From Polyangiaceae bacterium (GTDB taxonomy: Bacteria > Myxococcota_A > Polyangia > Polyangiales > Polyangiaceae), in contig JAICTZ010000043.1 of assembly GCA_025936115.1 (NCBI GenBank), forward strand, positions 1 to 62,489: DNA of 62,489 bases, written 5' to 3'. Shown one piece after another: positions 53,273 through 60,528 of the stretch (the first letter of the stretch is position 1; every line of letters starts with the position of its first letter). The notes under the pieces were generated by a model. It was not told where the DNA came from, did not search any database, and saw only the letters and a list, made by a program, of their open reading frames with translations. The translations under genes were made by a program, and so were the position numbers.

Positions 53273-54411
53273 GTGTCGAAAAACTCCGTCGCCATCTCCG
53301 GCGCGAAACGCGGCGCGGCGAGCACGTGTTCGACGAACGAAAGAATGCGATCGCGGTCGGCCGCGGCAAGCTCCGGATACCAGGCGGGATTGGCGAGCAC
53401 GAGGCCGCGCCACGCGAGCAGCGGAGCGACGACCTCGACGAGCGCGTCGTCGTGCGTCGCCTCGACGTAGCGCTGCCAGAAGCCGTACCAAAGGGGCGCG
53501 AACGCGCCGCGCCACGCGCCCGCGTGCCCGAGCGCGAAGAACGCGTAGTTCACGGCCATGCACGTCACGTCGTCCGCCGGATCGCCGACCGCGCCGCGAC
53601 TGGCGTCGAGCAGCGAAAGCCGGGACGCGTCGTCGAAGAGCACGTTGAACGGATGAAAGTCGCCGTGCGTGCGGCGCAGGCGAGCGCTCCGGCGGCGCAA
53701 ACGAAAGCGCCAATTCGAGCAAGCTTCCTCGATGCGTTCGAGTCGCGCGCGCGGCGCGCTCTGAACGTCGTCGGCGTAGCCGTCGGCGATGCCGAAAATG
53801 CCTTCCCCGCTACCGAGCGTGTCGCGCCAGAAGCGTTCGTACGCGGGCTTCGCGCGGGGAGGGTGTTCGGCGTGCAGCTCGGCCAGGTAGTGCACGAGGC
53901 TAAGGCTCCGCGTCGTGTCGGTCGCGCTGACTTGGCCGCGTTCGGCGATCCGTCGCAAGTCTTCGGCGTAGATTCGACCTTCGGCGTGCGCCGTCAACAG
54001 GTAAAACTCGCCGGTGCCGGCGAGCGACACGAAGTCGTCCGCGCCGCGGTAGGCGCCCACGTCGATGACGGCGACGTGCTCGGCGACGAGGCCGAACGTG
54101 TCCGCAGCAAGGATGGCGGCGGCGGCGCGATCGGCGCGCCGGTCGTGTCCGAAATCGTTCGCGGTCGCAGTGTGCAGCACGAGCGCGCGGCGCACCCCCT
54201 CGTGCATGAGCTCGACGCGCAGCGGTGCCCCGTAGCCCGTGCCCTTCGCCGTCTCGTCCTTGCTGGCCGAGTCGGCAGCGTCAGCCTTCAAGGGCGTGAC
54301 ACGCAAAATCTGCGCACCCGGCAGCGCCACGTCGACGATTTTGCGCAATCGCCCCTGACCGTCCGCTGGCGCGCAGCCGTTTTTGCCACGGACGTCGCCT
54401 GAAACAATCAT
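53269..54411 (-). CDS. Aminoglycoside phosphotransferase-fold kinase
   Basis: A 380-residue protein with an APH/choline-kinase-like C-terminal lobe: catalytic loop THGDFHPFNVLFDD and metal-binding LLDASRGAVGDPADDV. The N-terminal lobe is less clear. Similar domains occur fused to an AAA-type kinase in stress proteins that sit beside universal stress genes; here the two parts are separate genes with a GTGA overlap. It is unlikely to be a real antibiotic-resistance enzyme. ATG 54411 is chosen on domain length. It is divergent from the second universal stress gene across 75 bases. Confidence 0.78.
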   Translation of the reverse strand: MIVSGDVRGKNGCAPADGQGRLRKIVDVALPGAQILRVTPLKADAADSASKDETAKGTGYGAPLRVELMHEGVRRALVLHTATANDFGHDRRADRAAAAILAADTFGLVAEHVAVIDVGAYRGADDFVSLAGTGEFYLLTAHAEGRIYAEDLRRIAERGQVSATDTTRSLSLVHYLAELHAEHPPRAKPAYERFWRDTLGSGEGIFGIADGYADDVQSAPRARLERIEEACSNWRFRLRRRSARLRRTHGDFHPFNVLFDDASRLSLLDASRGAVGDPADDVTCMAVNYAFFALGHAGAWRGAFAPLWYGFWQRYVEATHDDALVEVVAPLLAWRGLVLANPAWYPELAAADRDRILSFVEHVLAAPRFAPEMATEFFDT

Positions 54412-54424
54412 GAGTGCGCTGCAT
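54412..54424. promoter_or_regulatory. 13-base motif shared with the first universal stress gene
   Basis: GAGTGCGCTGCAT here is identical to 33021-33033. It lies between the APH-like gene start and the sigma-54 element of the second universal stress gene, a fitting place for an activator site that could serve both directions. Confidence 0.4.
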
Positions 54425-54432
54425 TCACGAGC

Positions 54433-54465
54433 CGTGCCACAGCTGCGCTCGGTTGCTGTGGCACG
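54433..54465. promoter_or_regulatory. 11-base inverted repeat overlapping the -24 box
   Basis: CGTGCCACAGC, 11 spacer bases, then GCTGTGGCACG: the arms are perfect and their centres are 22 bases apart, two helical turns. The right arm contains the TGGCACG -24 element of the stress gene, so a dimer bound here would compete with sigma-54 polymerase. Confidence 0.6.
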
Positions 54466-54474
54466 CGGCCTGCA
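54459..54474 (+). promoter_or_regulatory. Candidate sigma-54 promoter of the second universal stress gene
   Basis: TGGCACGCGGCCTGCA differs from TGGCACG-N4-TTGCA at one base. The C of -12 is 14 bases before ATG 54487, so the message would have a leader of about two bases. No ribosome binding site is present. Confidence 0.7.
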
Positions 54475-54486
54475 CCGCCTGCACGG

Positions 54487-54951
54487 ATGGCCCGAATTCG
54501 GAAAATCCTGGTCCCGGTCGATTTTTCGGAGTCCTCGCGCGCTGCCCTCGCTTACGCGGCGGAGCTCGCGCAAAGGTTCGGAGCGACGATCGATCTAGTG
54601 CACGTCTGGCAGGCCCCGACGTTCATCCCCACGGCGACTTTGCCCGAAGTGCCGAACGTCGATGCGAACATCGTCAACCTCGTGCGAAAGAACGCCGAGG
54701 AAGCGACGGCGCACGCTCTCGCCGATGCCAAAGCGCAGGGCTTACCCGTCGAGAGAGCGCGCTGCGAACCCGGAGTGCCGGCGCGTGGTATCGTCGAGCT
54801 CGCGAAGGCCGACGGCTACGATCTGATCGTGATTGGCACGCACGGCCGCACGGGCCTGTCTCACGCGATGATGGGTAGCGTCGCGGAAAAGGTCGTGCGA
54901 CTCGCGCCCTGTCCCGTGCTGACGGTGCGAAGCGAGGCAGAGCAGGGCTGA
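54487..54951 (+). CDS. Universal stress protein, single UspA domain
   Basis: A 154-residue UspA protein. It starts KILVPVDFSESS, with a conserved central helix, and ends with the ATP-binding motif GTHGRTGLSHAMMGSVAEKVV and CPVLTVR. The domain begins within a few residues of the ATG, so the start is fixed despite the missing ribosome binding site. It is divergent from the APH-like gene and converges on the multicopper oxidase gene. ATP-binding USPs slow growth or aid survival under low oxygen in other bacteria. Confidence 0.93.
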   Translation: MARIRKILVPVDFSESSRAALAYAAELAQRFGATIDLVHVWQAPTFIPTATLPEVPNVDANIVNLVRKNAEEATAHALADAKAQGLPVERARCEPGVPARGIVELAKADGYDLIVIGTHGRTGLSHAMMGSVAEKVVRLAPCPVLTVRSEAEQG

Positions 54952-54963
54952 CCGCGACGCCGC

Positions 54964-56379
54964 TCAGTTCATGACGTGGAGCATGCCCATCATGCCGGCT
55001 TCGGCGTGATCGAGGATGTGGCAGTGGAACATCCACATGCCGGGCCGATCGTCGTAGTGAACGCCGAGCTTGATTTCGGTGACCGGCGGGACGTTGATCG
55101 TGTCCTTCTGCTCGAGCGGAGCCTGGGGGGCGCCGGACGCGTCGAGCGGTTGAAAGAAGAATCCGTGCAAATGGAAGGGATGCGCGTAGGGCGTCATGTT
55201 CTGCACGACGAGCACCTGGGTCGAGCCGACGAGCGCATGGATTGGCTGCGCTGCGGAGCCGGGTACGCCGTTGATCCCCATGCTCACGGAGGCCGCGCCT
55301 TCGTCGACCGTGAGGGCGATCGTGACTTGCTCGGCGCCCGACGTGTCGATCGGCGTGATGGTTCGCGACAGCGTAGGCAGAGGAGCCGACGGTGCGGACT
55401 CGGCCGGCACGACTCGGAGCGTCACGAGTGGGACTTGCGCCGAAAGCGGCAACGACAAACCGCGCGCGATCGGCAAGGCGACGAGCTCGAGCGAAGTGCC
55501 CGCGTCTCCCAACGGATCCAGCAAGAGATCGACGCGTTCGGCAGGGGCGAGCACCGGGTTCTCGACGCTCACGGGGCGCTCCAAGCGGCCGCCGTCGCTG
55601 CCGATTTGCAGGAAGCTGCGGCCGGCGAGGCCGAGTGAAAAGTAGCGAGCGCGCGCGGCGTTGACGATGCGGAGCCGCTGCCGGCGGCCGCTCTGTACGT
55701 CGAGGGTCGGGTGAACGCGCCCGTTCACGAGCACGACGTTGCCGTCGCTGCCCGCGATCACCGCGGCGGGATCGCTCGACGGCGGGAGGAGCGCACCCTG
55801 GGCGTCGACGCTCACGTCCGAGAGCACGAGCACGCTCTCGTCGCCGAGGTCCGACGGTTCTTCCGGGTCTTCGACCAGGATGGCGCCGTAGAGGCCACTG
55901 CCGAGCTCCGCGAGCGTGTCGTAGTGCGGGTGGTACCAGTAAAGTCCCGCGTCGGGCAGCGTGAACGAGTAGTCGAACGTGGCGCCCGGCTGCACCGCCG
56001 ACTGCGTCATGTCGGGGACGCCGTCCATCGCGTTCGGCAGGCGGATGCCGTGAAAATGAATGGTGGTCGGTTCGGCGAGACCGTTCTCGAAGTGCACGTC
56101 GAGCCGATCGCCGCGTTTGGCGACGATGAGCGGTCCGGGCAGCGTGCCCGCATAGGTCGCGAGCGGCGTCGTCTTGCCCGGTACAATTTCGAGCGCCGAG
56201 GGCGTGGCTCGGAGGGCGATCGAGACCACGTCGGGGCTCGCATCGAGATCGCGCGCTTCGGTCAGGCCAAAGTCACGGCGCGAGCGCGCGTCCGTGTCCG
56301 CGCCGGATAGCGCAGGCGACGCGCAGCCGAGCGCCAGGAGAGAGAATAGCGCGAAGCGCGGTACGTGTGAGTCCGTCAC
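54964..56379 (-). CDS. Lipid-anchored multicopper oxidase
   Basis: A 471-residue exported protein with lipobox LLALGC. The cupredoxin copper sites are all present: IHFHGIRLP, GLYWYHPHYD, YAHPFHLHGF and the T1 site MFHCHILDHAEAGMMG with an axial Met. This three-domain layout fits laccase/CueO-like oxidases that oxidise metals or phenols with O2. No Met-rich insert like that of CueO is seen. The start is GTG 56379, required by the signal peptide. A sigma-54-like element ends 13 bases ahead. Confidence 0.92.
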   Translation of the reverse strand: MTDSHVPRFALFSLLALGCASPALSGADTDARSRRDFGLTEARDLDASPDVVSIALRATPSALEIVPGKTTPLATYAGTLPGPLIVAKRGDRLDVHFENGLAEPTTIHFHGIRLPNAMDGVPDMTQSAVQPGATFDYSFTLPDAGLYWYHPHYDTLAELGSGLYGAILVEDPEEPSDLGDESVLVLSDVSVDAQGALLPPSSDPAAVIAGSDGNVVLVNGRVHPTLDVQSGRRQRLRIVNAARARYFSLGLAGRSFLQIGSDGGRLERPVSVENPVLAPAERVDLLLDPLGDAGTSLELVALPIARGLSLPLSAQVPLVTLRVVPAESAPSAPLPTLSRTITPIDTSGAEQVTIALTVDEGAASVSMGINGVPGSAAQPIHALVGSTQVLVVQNMTPYAHPFHLHGFFFQPLDASGAPQAPLEQKDTINVPPVTEIKLGVHYDDRPGMWMFHCHILDHAEAGMMGMLHVMN

Positions 56380-56391
56380 CCACGCGGGTAG

Positions 56392-56407
56392 AGCAAACCA
56401 CGTACCC
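56392..56407 (-). promoter_or_regulatory. Candidate sigma-54 promoter of the multicopper oxidase
   Basis: GGGTACGTGGTTTGCT on the minus strand has a perfect TTGCT -12 box and GG-N10-GC spacing, with two -24 mismatches. The C of -12 is 14 bases before GTG 56379, which again implies a two-base leader. Confidence 0.5.
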
Positions 56408-56455
56408 GCGCGAAAACACCGCGAAACACGCCACTCGCTCGCGACGAAGCGCGCG

Positions 56456-56496
56456 AAGCTTGCGCCGACTGCTCACGAGTCCGGCAAAGCTTGCGC
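56456..56496. promoter_or_regulatory. Paired 10-base direct repeats upstream of the multicopper oxidase
   Basis: AAGCTTGCGC occurs at 56456-56465 and 56487-56496. The spacing of 31 bases is close to three helical turns, so two proteins could bind the same DNA face. The pair lies about 50-90 bases upstream of the sigma-54-like element. Confidence 0.4.
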
Positions 56497-56511
56497 GAAT
56501 CGACGCACCGG

Positions 56512-57264
56512 TCAGGGTGGCGGCATCTCGGCGGCGGTCACGATGGACCCGCCGCCGTGGCAGCCGCAGTTGGTGATGAACGTCGTGTACGTGACCGTGT
56601 CTGCCGGCGCGCCCGAGAAGCAACGATCACTCTCGCTCGAGATGCAGAACATGATCCAGCTCTTGTCGGTCCTCAGCATGGCGGCGTGACCGACGACGCT
56701 CTCGCCGGTGTAGATCTCTTTGACGACCATGCTGCCGGTCGCGGAGCTCGTCCCCGTGTGGCCTTCGCTGTTCGACTGACGGAGCGTGTGATTATACCAA
56801 ATGTACTCGTGGCCATGCGGCGAGAGCGTCCCCATGGGCGGGTCCTCGGGACCCGTCATGCCGGAGGCCCAGGTCGCACTCCGATAGTTGGCGGCGTCGA
56901 TGAAGGCTTGAATCCCCGTGGCCGTCGTGTCGGTCGGGTAGTCGAGCGTCGGAGCCTGGCCTGCGGTCGACGGCGTGCCGCCTGCCGCGAGTCCGGCGCT
57001 GCCACCCATGGCCTGCCCGCTGCTACCGCCTGCGCCTCCCGTCGTCTGCCCGGTGCCGCTAGCGCCCCCCGTCGTCTGCCCGGTGCCGCTAGCGCCCCCC
57101 GTCGTCTGCCCGGTGCCGCTAGCGCCCCCCGTCGTTTGCCCGCTGCCGGCGCTACCGCCGTTCGCAGCTTGTCCACCTCCCGCGCCGGGGGACGCGTCGT
57201 CGTCACCGCTGCACGAGGTGGTGAGTAGAAGAATACAGGCTCCGAACAAGAGGTGAGAGGGCAT
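56512..57264 (-). CDS. Lipoprotein with Gly/Thr repeats and cytochrome P460-like domain
   Basis: A 250-residue exported lipoprotein with lipobox LTTSC. Residues ~25-100 are a low-complexity linker with GASGTGQTTG repeats. The C-terminal ~145 residues have the P460-like pattern: HGHEYIWYNHTL, GSMVVKEIYTG, AAMLRTDKSWIMF, then a Cys/His end NCGCHGGG. In true P460 proteins the end is CxxCH; here it is CxCH, so standard heme c attachment is doubtful. It lies upstream of the multicopper oxidase on the same strand. Family assignment is tentative. Confidence 0.55.
   Translation of the reverse strand: MPSHLLFGACILLLTTSCSGDDDASPGAGGGQAANGGSAGSGQTTGGASGTGQTTGGASGTGQTTGGASGTGQTTGGAGGSSGQAMGGSAGLAAGGTPSTAGQAPTLDYPTDTTATGIQAFIDAANYRSATWASGMTGPEDPPMGTLSPHGHEYIWYNHTLRQSNSEGHTGTSSATGSMVVKEIYTGESVVGHAAMLRTDKSWIMFCISSESDRCFSGAPADTVTYTTFITNCGCHGGGSIVTAAEMPPP
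57038..57144 (-). repeat. 30-base tandem repeat encoding GASGTGQTTG
   Basis: About three and a half near-identical copies of a 30-base unit lie inside the P460-like lipoprotein gene. Two copies are identical and the last has a base change (TCTGCC to TTTGCC). The unit length keeps frame, so the linker can lengthen or shorten by slippage. Confidence 0.9.
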
Positions 57265-57285
57265 GCAAAGGGTGGTGTAGAGCGC

Positions 57286-57331
57286 GACGCGCAGTCCGTC
57301 GAGGAAAACCGCGCGTCAAAAAATGCGCGTC
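57286..57331. promoter_or_regulatory. GACGCGC/GCGCGTC repeat cluster upstream of the YihY gene
   Basis: GACGCGC at 57286-57292 is an inverted copy of two direct repeats GCGCGTC at 57311-57317 and 57325-57331. They lie 46-91 bases upstream of the sigma-54 element and could be activator sites, though such short GC words are easy to meet by chance. Confidence 0.3.
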
Positions 57332-57376
57332 GTGGCAGTTCGGCACGGGCAGAGTCGCAGAATTTGCCGGATGCGC

Positions 57377-57392
57377 TGGCACCTGGTTTGCA
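57377..57392 (+). promoter_or_regulatory. Candidate sigma-54 promoter of the YihY gene
   Basis: TGGCACCTGGTTTGCA has perfect TGGCAC and TTGCA boxes with GG-N10-GC spacing. The C of -12 is 14 bases before ATG 57405, so the leader would be about two bases, and no ribosome binding site is present. Confidence 0.7.
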
Positions 57393-57404
57393 GCACGTCG
57401 TTTC

Positions 57405-58334
57405 ATGACTCGAGAAAGCTCGCAGCCGGGCGGCTTGCGCGCCGTTTGGGCCCTGATCAAAGCCACCGGCAGCGATTTCATGGACGATAACGCGCTGAGG
57501 CTGGCGGCGGCACTCGCGTATTACGCCTTGCTCTCGCTCGCCCCCCTCATCGTGCTCGCGATCGCCATCGCGGGCTTCGCGGTCGACGAACAGTCGGCGC
57601 GGGGCGCGATCGCACACGAGCTCGGCGGGGTCGTCGGGCGCGAAGGCGGCGAAGCCGTGCAGAGCATCGTGCGGAGCGCTCAAGCGCCGACGGCGGGTCT
57701 CATCAGTAGCATTGCGGGCATCGTCGTTCTGTTCTTTGGCGCTTCGGGTGTCTTCAGCGAGCTCCAGTCGGCGCTCGACACGATTTGGGAAGTCCAGCCG
57801 AAGCCGGGCCGCGGCATCAAAGGCCTGATCAAAGATCGCTTGTTCTCGTTCGCCATGGTCATGGGCGTTGCGTTCTTGTTGCTCGTGTCCCTGATCCTGA
57901 CCGCAGGGCTCGGCGCGATCGGTCACTTCCTCGGCAACGCGCTGCCCGGCGGCGAGGCCGTGTGGCAGGTGATCAATTTCCTGATCTCGCTCGGTGTCGT
58001 TGCCGCGCTCTTCGCCGTGATGTTCAAGACGGTGCCGGATGCCAAGATCGCCTGGCGCGATACGTGGGTCGGCGGCACCGTGACCTCGGTGCTGTTCACC
58101 ATCGGCAAGTTCTTGATTGCGCTGTATCTCGGCAAGTCCAGCATGTCGTCGGCGTACGGAGCCGCCGGCTCGCTCGTGTTGCTCGTGGTGTGGGTCTACT
58201 ATTCGGCGTGTATCCTGCTCGTCGGCGCCGAATTCACGCAAGCCTACGCGAGCCGTTTCGGTCACCACATCGAGCCGAGCGACAACGCCCAGCGCCTCAC
58301 GGCTCCGCGGCCAGCCCCTGCACCGTCTCAATAG
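57405..58334 (+). CDS. YihY/BrkB-family inner membrane protein
   Basis: A 309-residue polytopic protein with six membrane helices. Family motifs are LAAALAYYALLSLAPL in the first helix, FGASGVFSELQSALDTIWE in the second loop, and GSLVLLVVWVYYSACILLVGAEFT near the end. YihY/BrkB proteins (formerly called ribonuclease BN) have no settled function; roles in transport or envelope stress are proposed. ATG 57405 is the first start; an internal ATG (M26) would also keep the domain. The 3' end overlaps the convergent ligase gene by 38 bases. Confidence 0.9.
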   Translation: MTRESSQPGGLRAVWALIKATGSDFMDDNALRLAAALAYYALLSLAPLIVLAIAIAGFAVDEQSARGAIAHELGGVVGREGGEAVQSIVRSAQAPTAGLISSIAGIVVLFFGASGVFSELQSALDTIWEVQPKPGRGIKGLIKDRLFSFAMVMGVAFLLLVSLILTAGLGAIGHFLGNALPGGEAVWQVINFLISLGVVAALFAVMFKTVPDAKIAWRDTWVGGTVTSVLFTIGKFLIALYLGKSSMSSAYGAAGSLVLLVVWVYYSACILLVGAEFTQAYASRFGHHIEPSDNAQRLTAPRPAPAPSQ

Positions 58335-59859
58335 TGTCCGCGTCCTCCGCCCGCTTGTCGGGGCGGTAACGGCGGACGCGCGCAAAGCGCAAGGCGACGC
58401 CGCCCGGATACTGACTGCTCCGCTGCACTCCGTCGAAGGCAATCTCGACCACGACTTCGGGCCGCACGTGCACGACGTGCCCGTCGCGTCCGACCTCGAG
58501 CTCGAGAAATCGCTCGGTCTGCCAGGCGAGGAGCTCGTCCGTCATGCCCTTGAACGTCTTGCCGAGCATGACGTAGCCCCCCGTCGTCGGGTCGCGTGCG
58601 CCGAGATGAATATTGCTCAAGAACTTCGTGCGCCGCCCGCTGCCCCACTCGACGGCGAGCACGACGAGATCGAGCGTGTGGGCCGGCTTCACCTTGAGCC
58701 AGCCCGCGCCGCGGCGTCCGGCTTCGTAGGGCGCGCTCTCTGCCTTCGCCATCAAGCCCTCGTGACCGGCAGCGAGGGCAGCTTCGAGAAACCGCGACGC
58801 GACCTCCGGATCCGCGCTGACGATGGACGGAATGCGAAACCGCTCGGGAACCAGCGCTGCGAGCGCCTCCCGTCGCGCGAGCGCCGGACGATCGATGAAA
58901 TCTTGTCCGCCATGCTGCAAGAGATCGAAGAAGAAGGGCGTGAGCGGGAGCTCGCTTTTCAGTGCCGCGTCTTGGCTCTTGCTGCCGAAGCGGCGCATGG
59001 TGTTTTGAAAGCTGCGCGGCCGGCCGTCCTCGCGCAGGCTCAGGACTTCGCCGTCGAGGATCGCCGAATCGACGGGGAGCGCGCGCGTGACTTCGACGAG
59101 CTCGGGCGCGCGCGCCGTCACGTCGTGCAAGCTCCGCGTGTAGATGCGTACGTCGTCGCCGCGCTTGTGGACTTGCACGCGCGCGCCGTCGAGCTTGTAC
59201 TCGAGGATGGCCGTGCCGAGTCGCTCGAGCGCTTCGTTCGGTCCCGCCGCCGACTGCGCGAGCATGGGTCCGAGCGGGCGGAACAGCTCGAGCCCATAGG
59301 CCCGGAGCCCGGCTTCGCCCGCCGTGCGCGCCGCCGCAGCGACGATCGACGGGTTGCCCGTGAGCATCGCCGCGCGCCGACCGAGCTCGGACGGCACGCG
59401 GAACGCCTCGGCAACGGCGTCGAGCATGACGCCCTCGAGTGCTCCTTGGCGGAGCTCGCCGACGAGCAGACGTTTCAAGAACGCTTGTTCGCGGAGCGTC
59501 GCGCGCGCATAGAGCGAGCCGACGAGCTCCGTGCGACGCCGGCTCGACCCCGAGCCGCGCGCGTTCGCTATCTCGTCGAGACGAGCGTCGACCTCGCGCA
59601 AGAGGAGCGATGCGCGCTCCGCGGGCGGCGCTTCGACGCCGAACACCGTCGCGTAGCCGAGCCCCACGCGGCCTTGTGGCAATTCCCCCGACAGGTACGC
59701 GACGGCCAGCGCGACTTCAGCCGCATCGAGCGCGCGAAGTAGCTCGGCGAGCCGCGCCACCTTCGCCGAACGAGACCGTGTCGCACCCACGGCCTCGGAG
59801 GCCTCCACCAAGCGCTCGAAGAGCGCTGCTGAACTCTGCTGCTCGAGGTCGCTCGTCAC
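58297..59859 (-). CDS. ATP-dependent DNA ligase (LigB/archaeal-like)
   Basis: A 520-residue ligase. The N-terminal helical DNA-binding domain is followed by the adenylation domain with the lysine motif EYKLDGARVQVH (K222), DGEVL, FFFDLLQ, EGLMAKA and GWLKVKP, and by a C-terminal OB domain. This set is typical of archaeal-type and mycobacterial LigB/C enzymes rather than the NAD-dependent LigA. It probably has a repair role. The start is GTG 59859. No repair partner such as Ku lies nearby, and its promoter shows no -24/-12 element. Confidence 0.93.
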   Translation of the reverse strand: MTSDLEQQSSAALFERLVEASEAVGATRSRSAKVARLAELLRALDAAEVALAVAYLSGELPQGRVGLGYATVFGVEAPPAERASLLLREVDARLDEIANARGSGSSRRRTELVGSLYARATLREQAFLKRLLVGELRQGALEGVMLDAVAEAFRVPSELGRRAAMLTGNPSIVAAAARTAGEAGLRAYGLELFRPLGPMLAQSAAGPNEALERLGTAILEYKLDGARVQVHKRGDDVRIYTRSLHDVTARAPELVEVTRALPVDSAILDGEVLSLREDGRPRSFQNTMRRFGSKSQDAALKSELPLTPFFFDLLQHGGQDFIDRPALARREALAALVPERFRIPSIVSADPEVASRFLEAALAAGHEGLMAKAESAPYEAGRRGAGWLKVKPAHTLDLVVLAVEWGSGRRTKFLSNIHLGARDPTTGGYVMLGKTFKGMTDELLAWQTERFLELEVGRDGHVVHVRPEVVVEIAFDGVQRSSQYPGGVALRFARVRRYRPDKRAEDADTIETVQGLAAEP

Positions 59860-60120
59860 TGCATGAAGCGTCTAGCATCTGTGTTCCCGGGCCATGTGGC
59901 ATTCTGCCGCAGCGGCGCCGCCGCATTACGAGACACGCTGGCGGTATTGCCCCCTCCTGCGGGGAGCCGACGGAGCACCTACTGCGCGCCGTGTGTGGGT
60001 CTAGCGGCGGAGGCGACGGAATTCAGAAGCGGCCCTGTGATCGCCCGCGAAATGCTGCTATGGGCTAGGTTCGCGCCGGAGCGGGCTCGTGCCACTCCTC
60101 GCGCGACCGCGAGCGTTACG

Positions 60121-60528
60121 ATGCAGCCATTGCCCGTGCGCACTCATGTTCTCGTCGTCGAAGACGATCGAGACCTCAGGGACTCGCTTTTGGAGGTGCT
60201 CGAAGAGGCCGGCTACTCCAGCACCGGCGCCGAGGACGGCCTGGCTGCGCTCGCGAGTCTGCAAGCCGACTCGCGACGCCCCGATCTGATCCTGCTCGAC
60301 CTCCAAATGCCGAGGATGGACGGGCCTAGCTTTCGCGCCGAACAGCTGAAGCTTCCGGCGCTGGCGGACATTCCCGTCGTGGTCGTCACCGCGAACGCCG
60401 ATGCCGCCCAGCAAGGGCGTTTGATCGGCGCGCGTGCAGTCTTAAGGAAACCGGTGAAGTTGCCCCAGCTACTCGAGCTGATCCCGCAAGTGGTCGGCGC
60501 GGGGAGCGTGGGGGAGGGAAGCGAATGA
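60121..60528 (+). CDS. Single-domain response regulator
   Basis: A 135-residue receiver: VLVVEDDRD, phospho-acceptor Asp in LILLDLQMPRMDG, VVVVTAN and LRKPVK. There is no output domain. It is close in sequence and layout to the receiver at 2650-3042. Its stop overlaps the ATG of the kinase-receiver gene (ATGA at 60525), so the two are translated together. The receiver-kinase-HAMP order suggests one phosphorelay. Confidence 0.9.
   Translation: MQPLPVRTHVLVVEDDRDLRDSLLEVLEEAGYSSTGAEDGLAALASLQADSRRPDLILLDLQMPRMDGPSFRAEQLKLPALADIPVVVVTANADAAQQGRLIGARAVLRKPVKLPQLLELIPQVVGAGSVGEGSE

Noticed and set aside
53269..54411. Possible aminoglycoside resistance gene
   Set aside because: Only the kinase fold is shared. 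Context with a stress protein and a P-loop kinase argues against antibiotic resistance.
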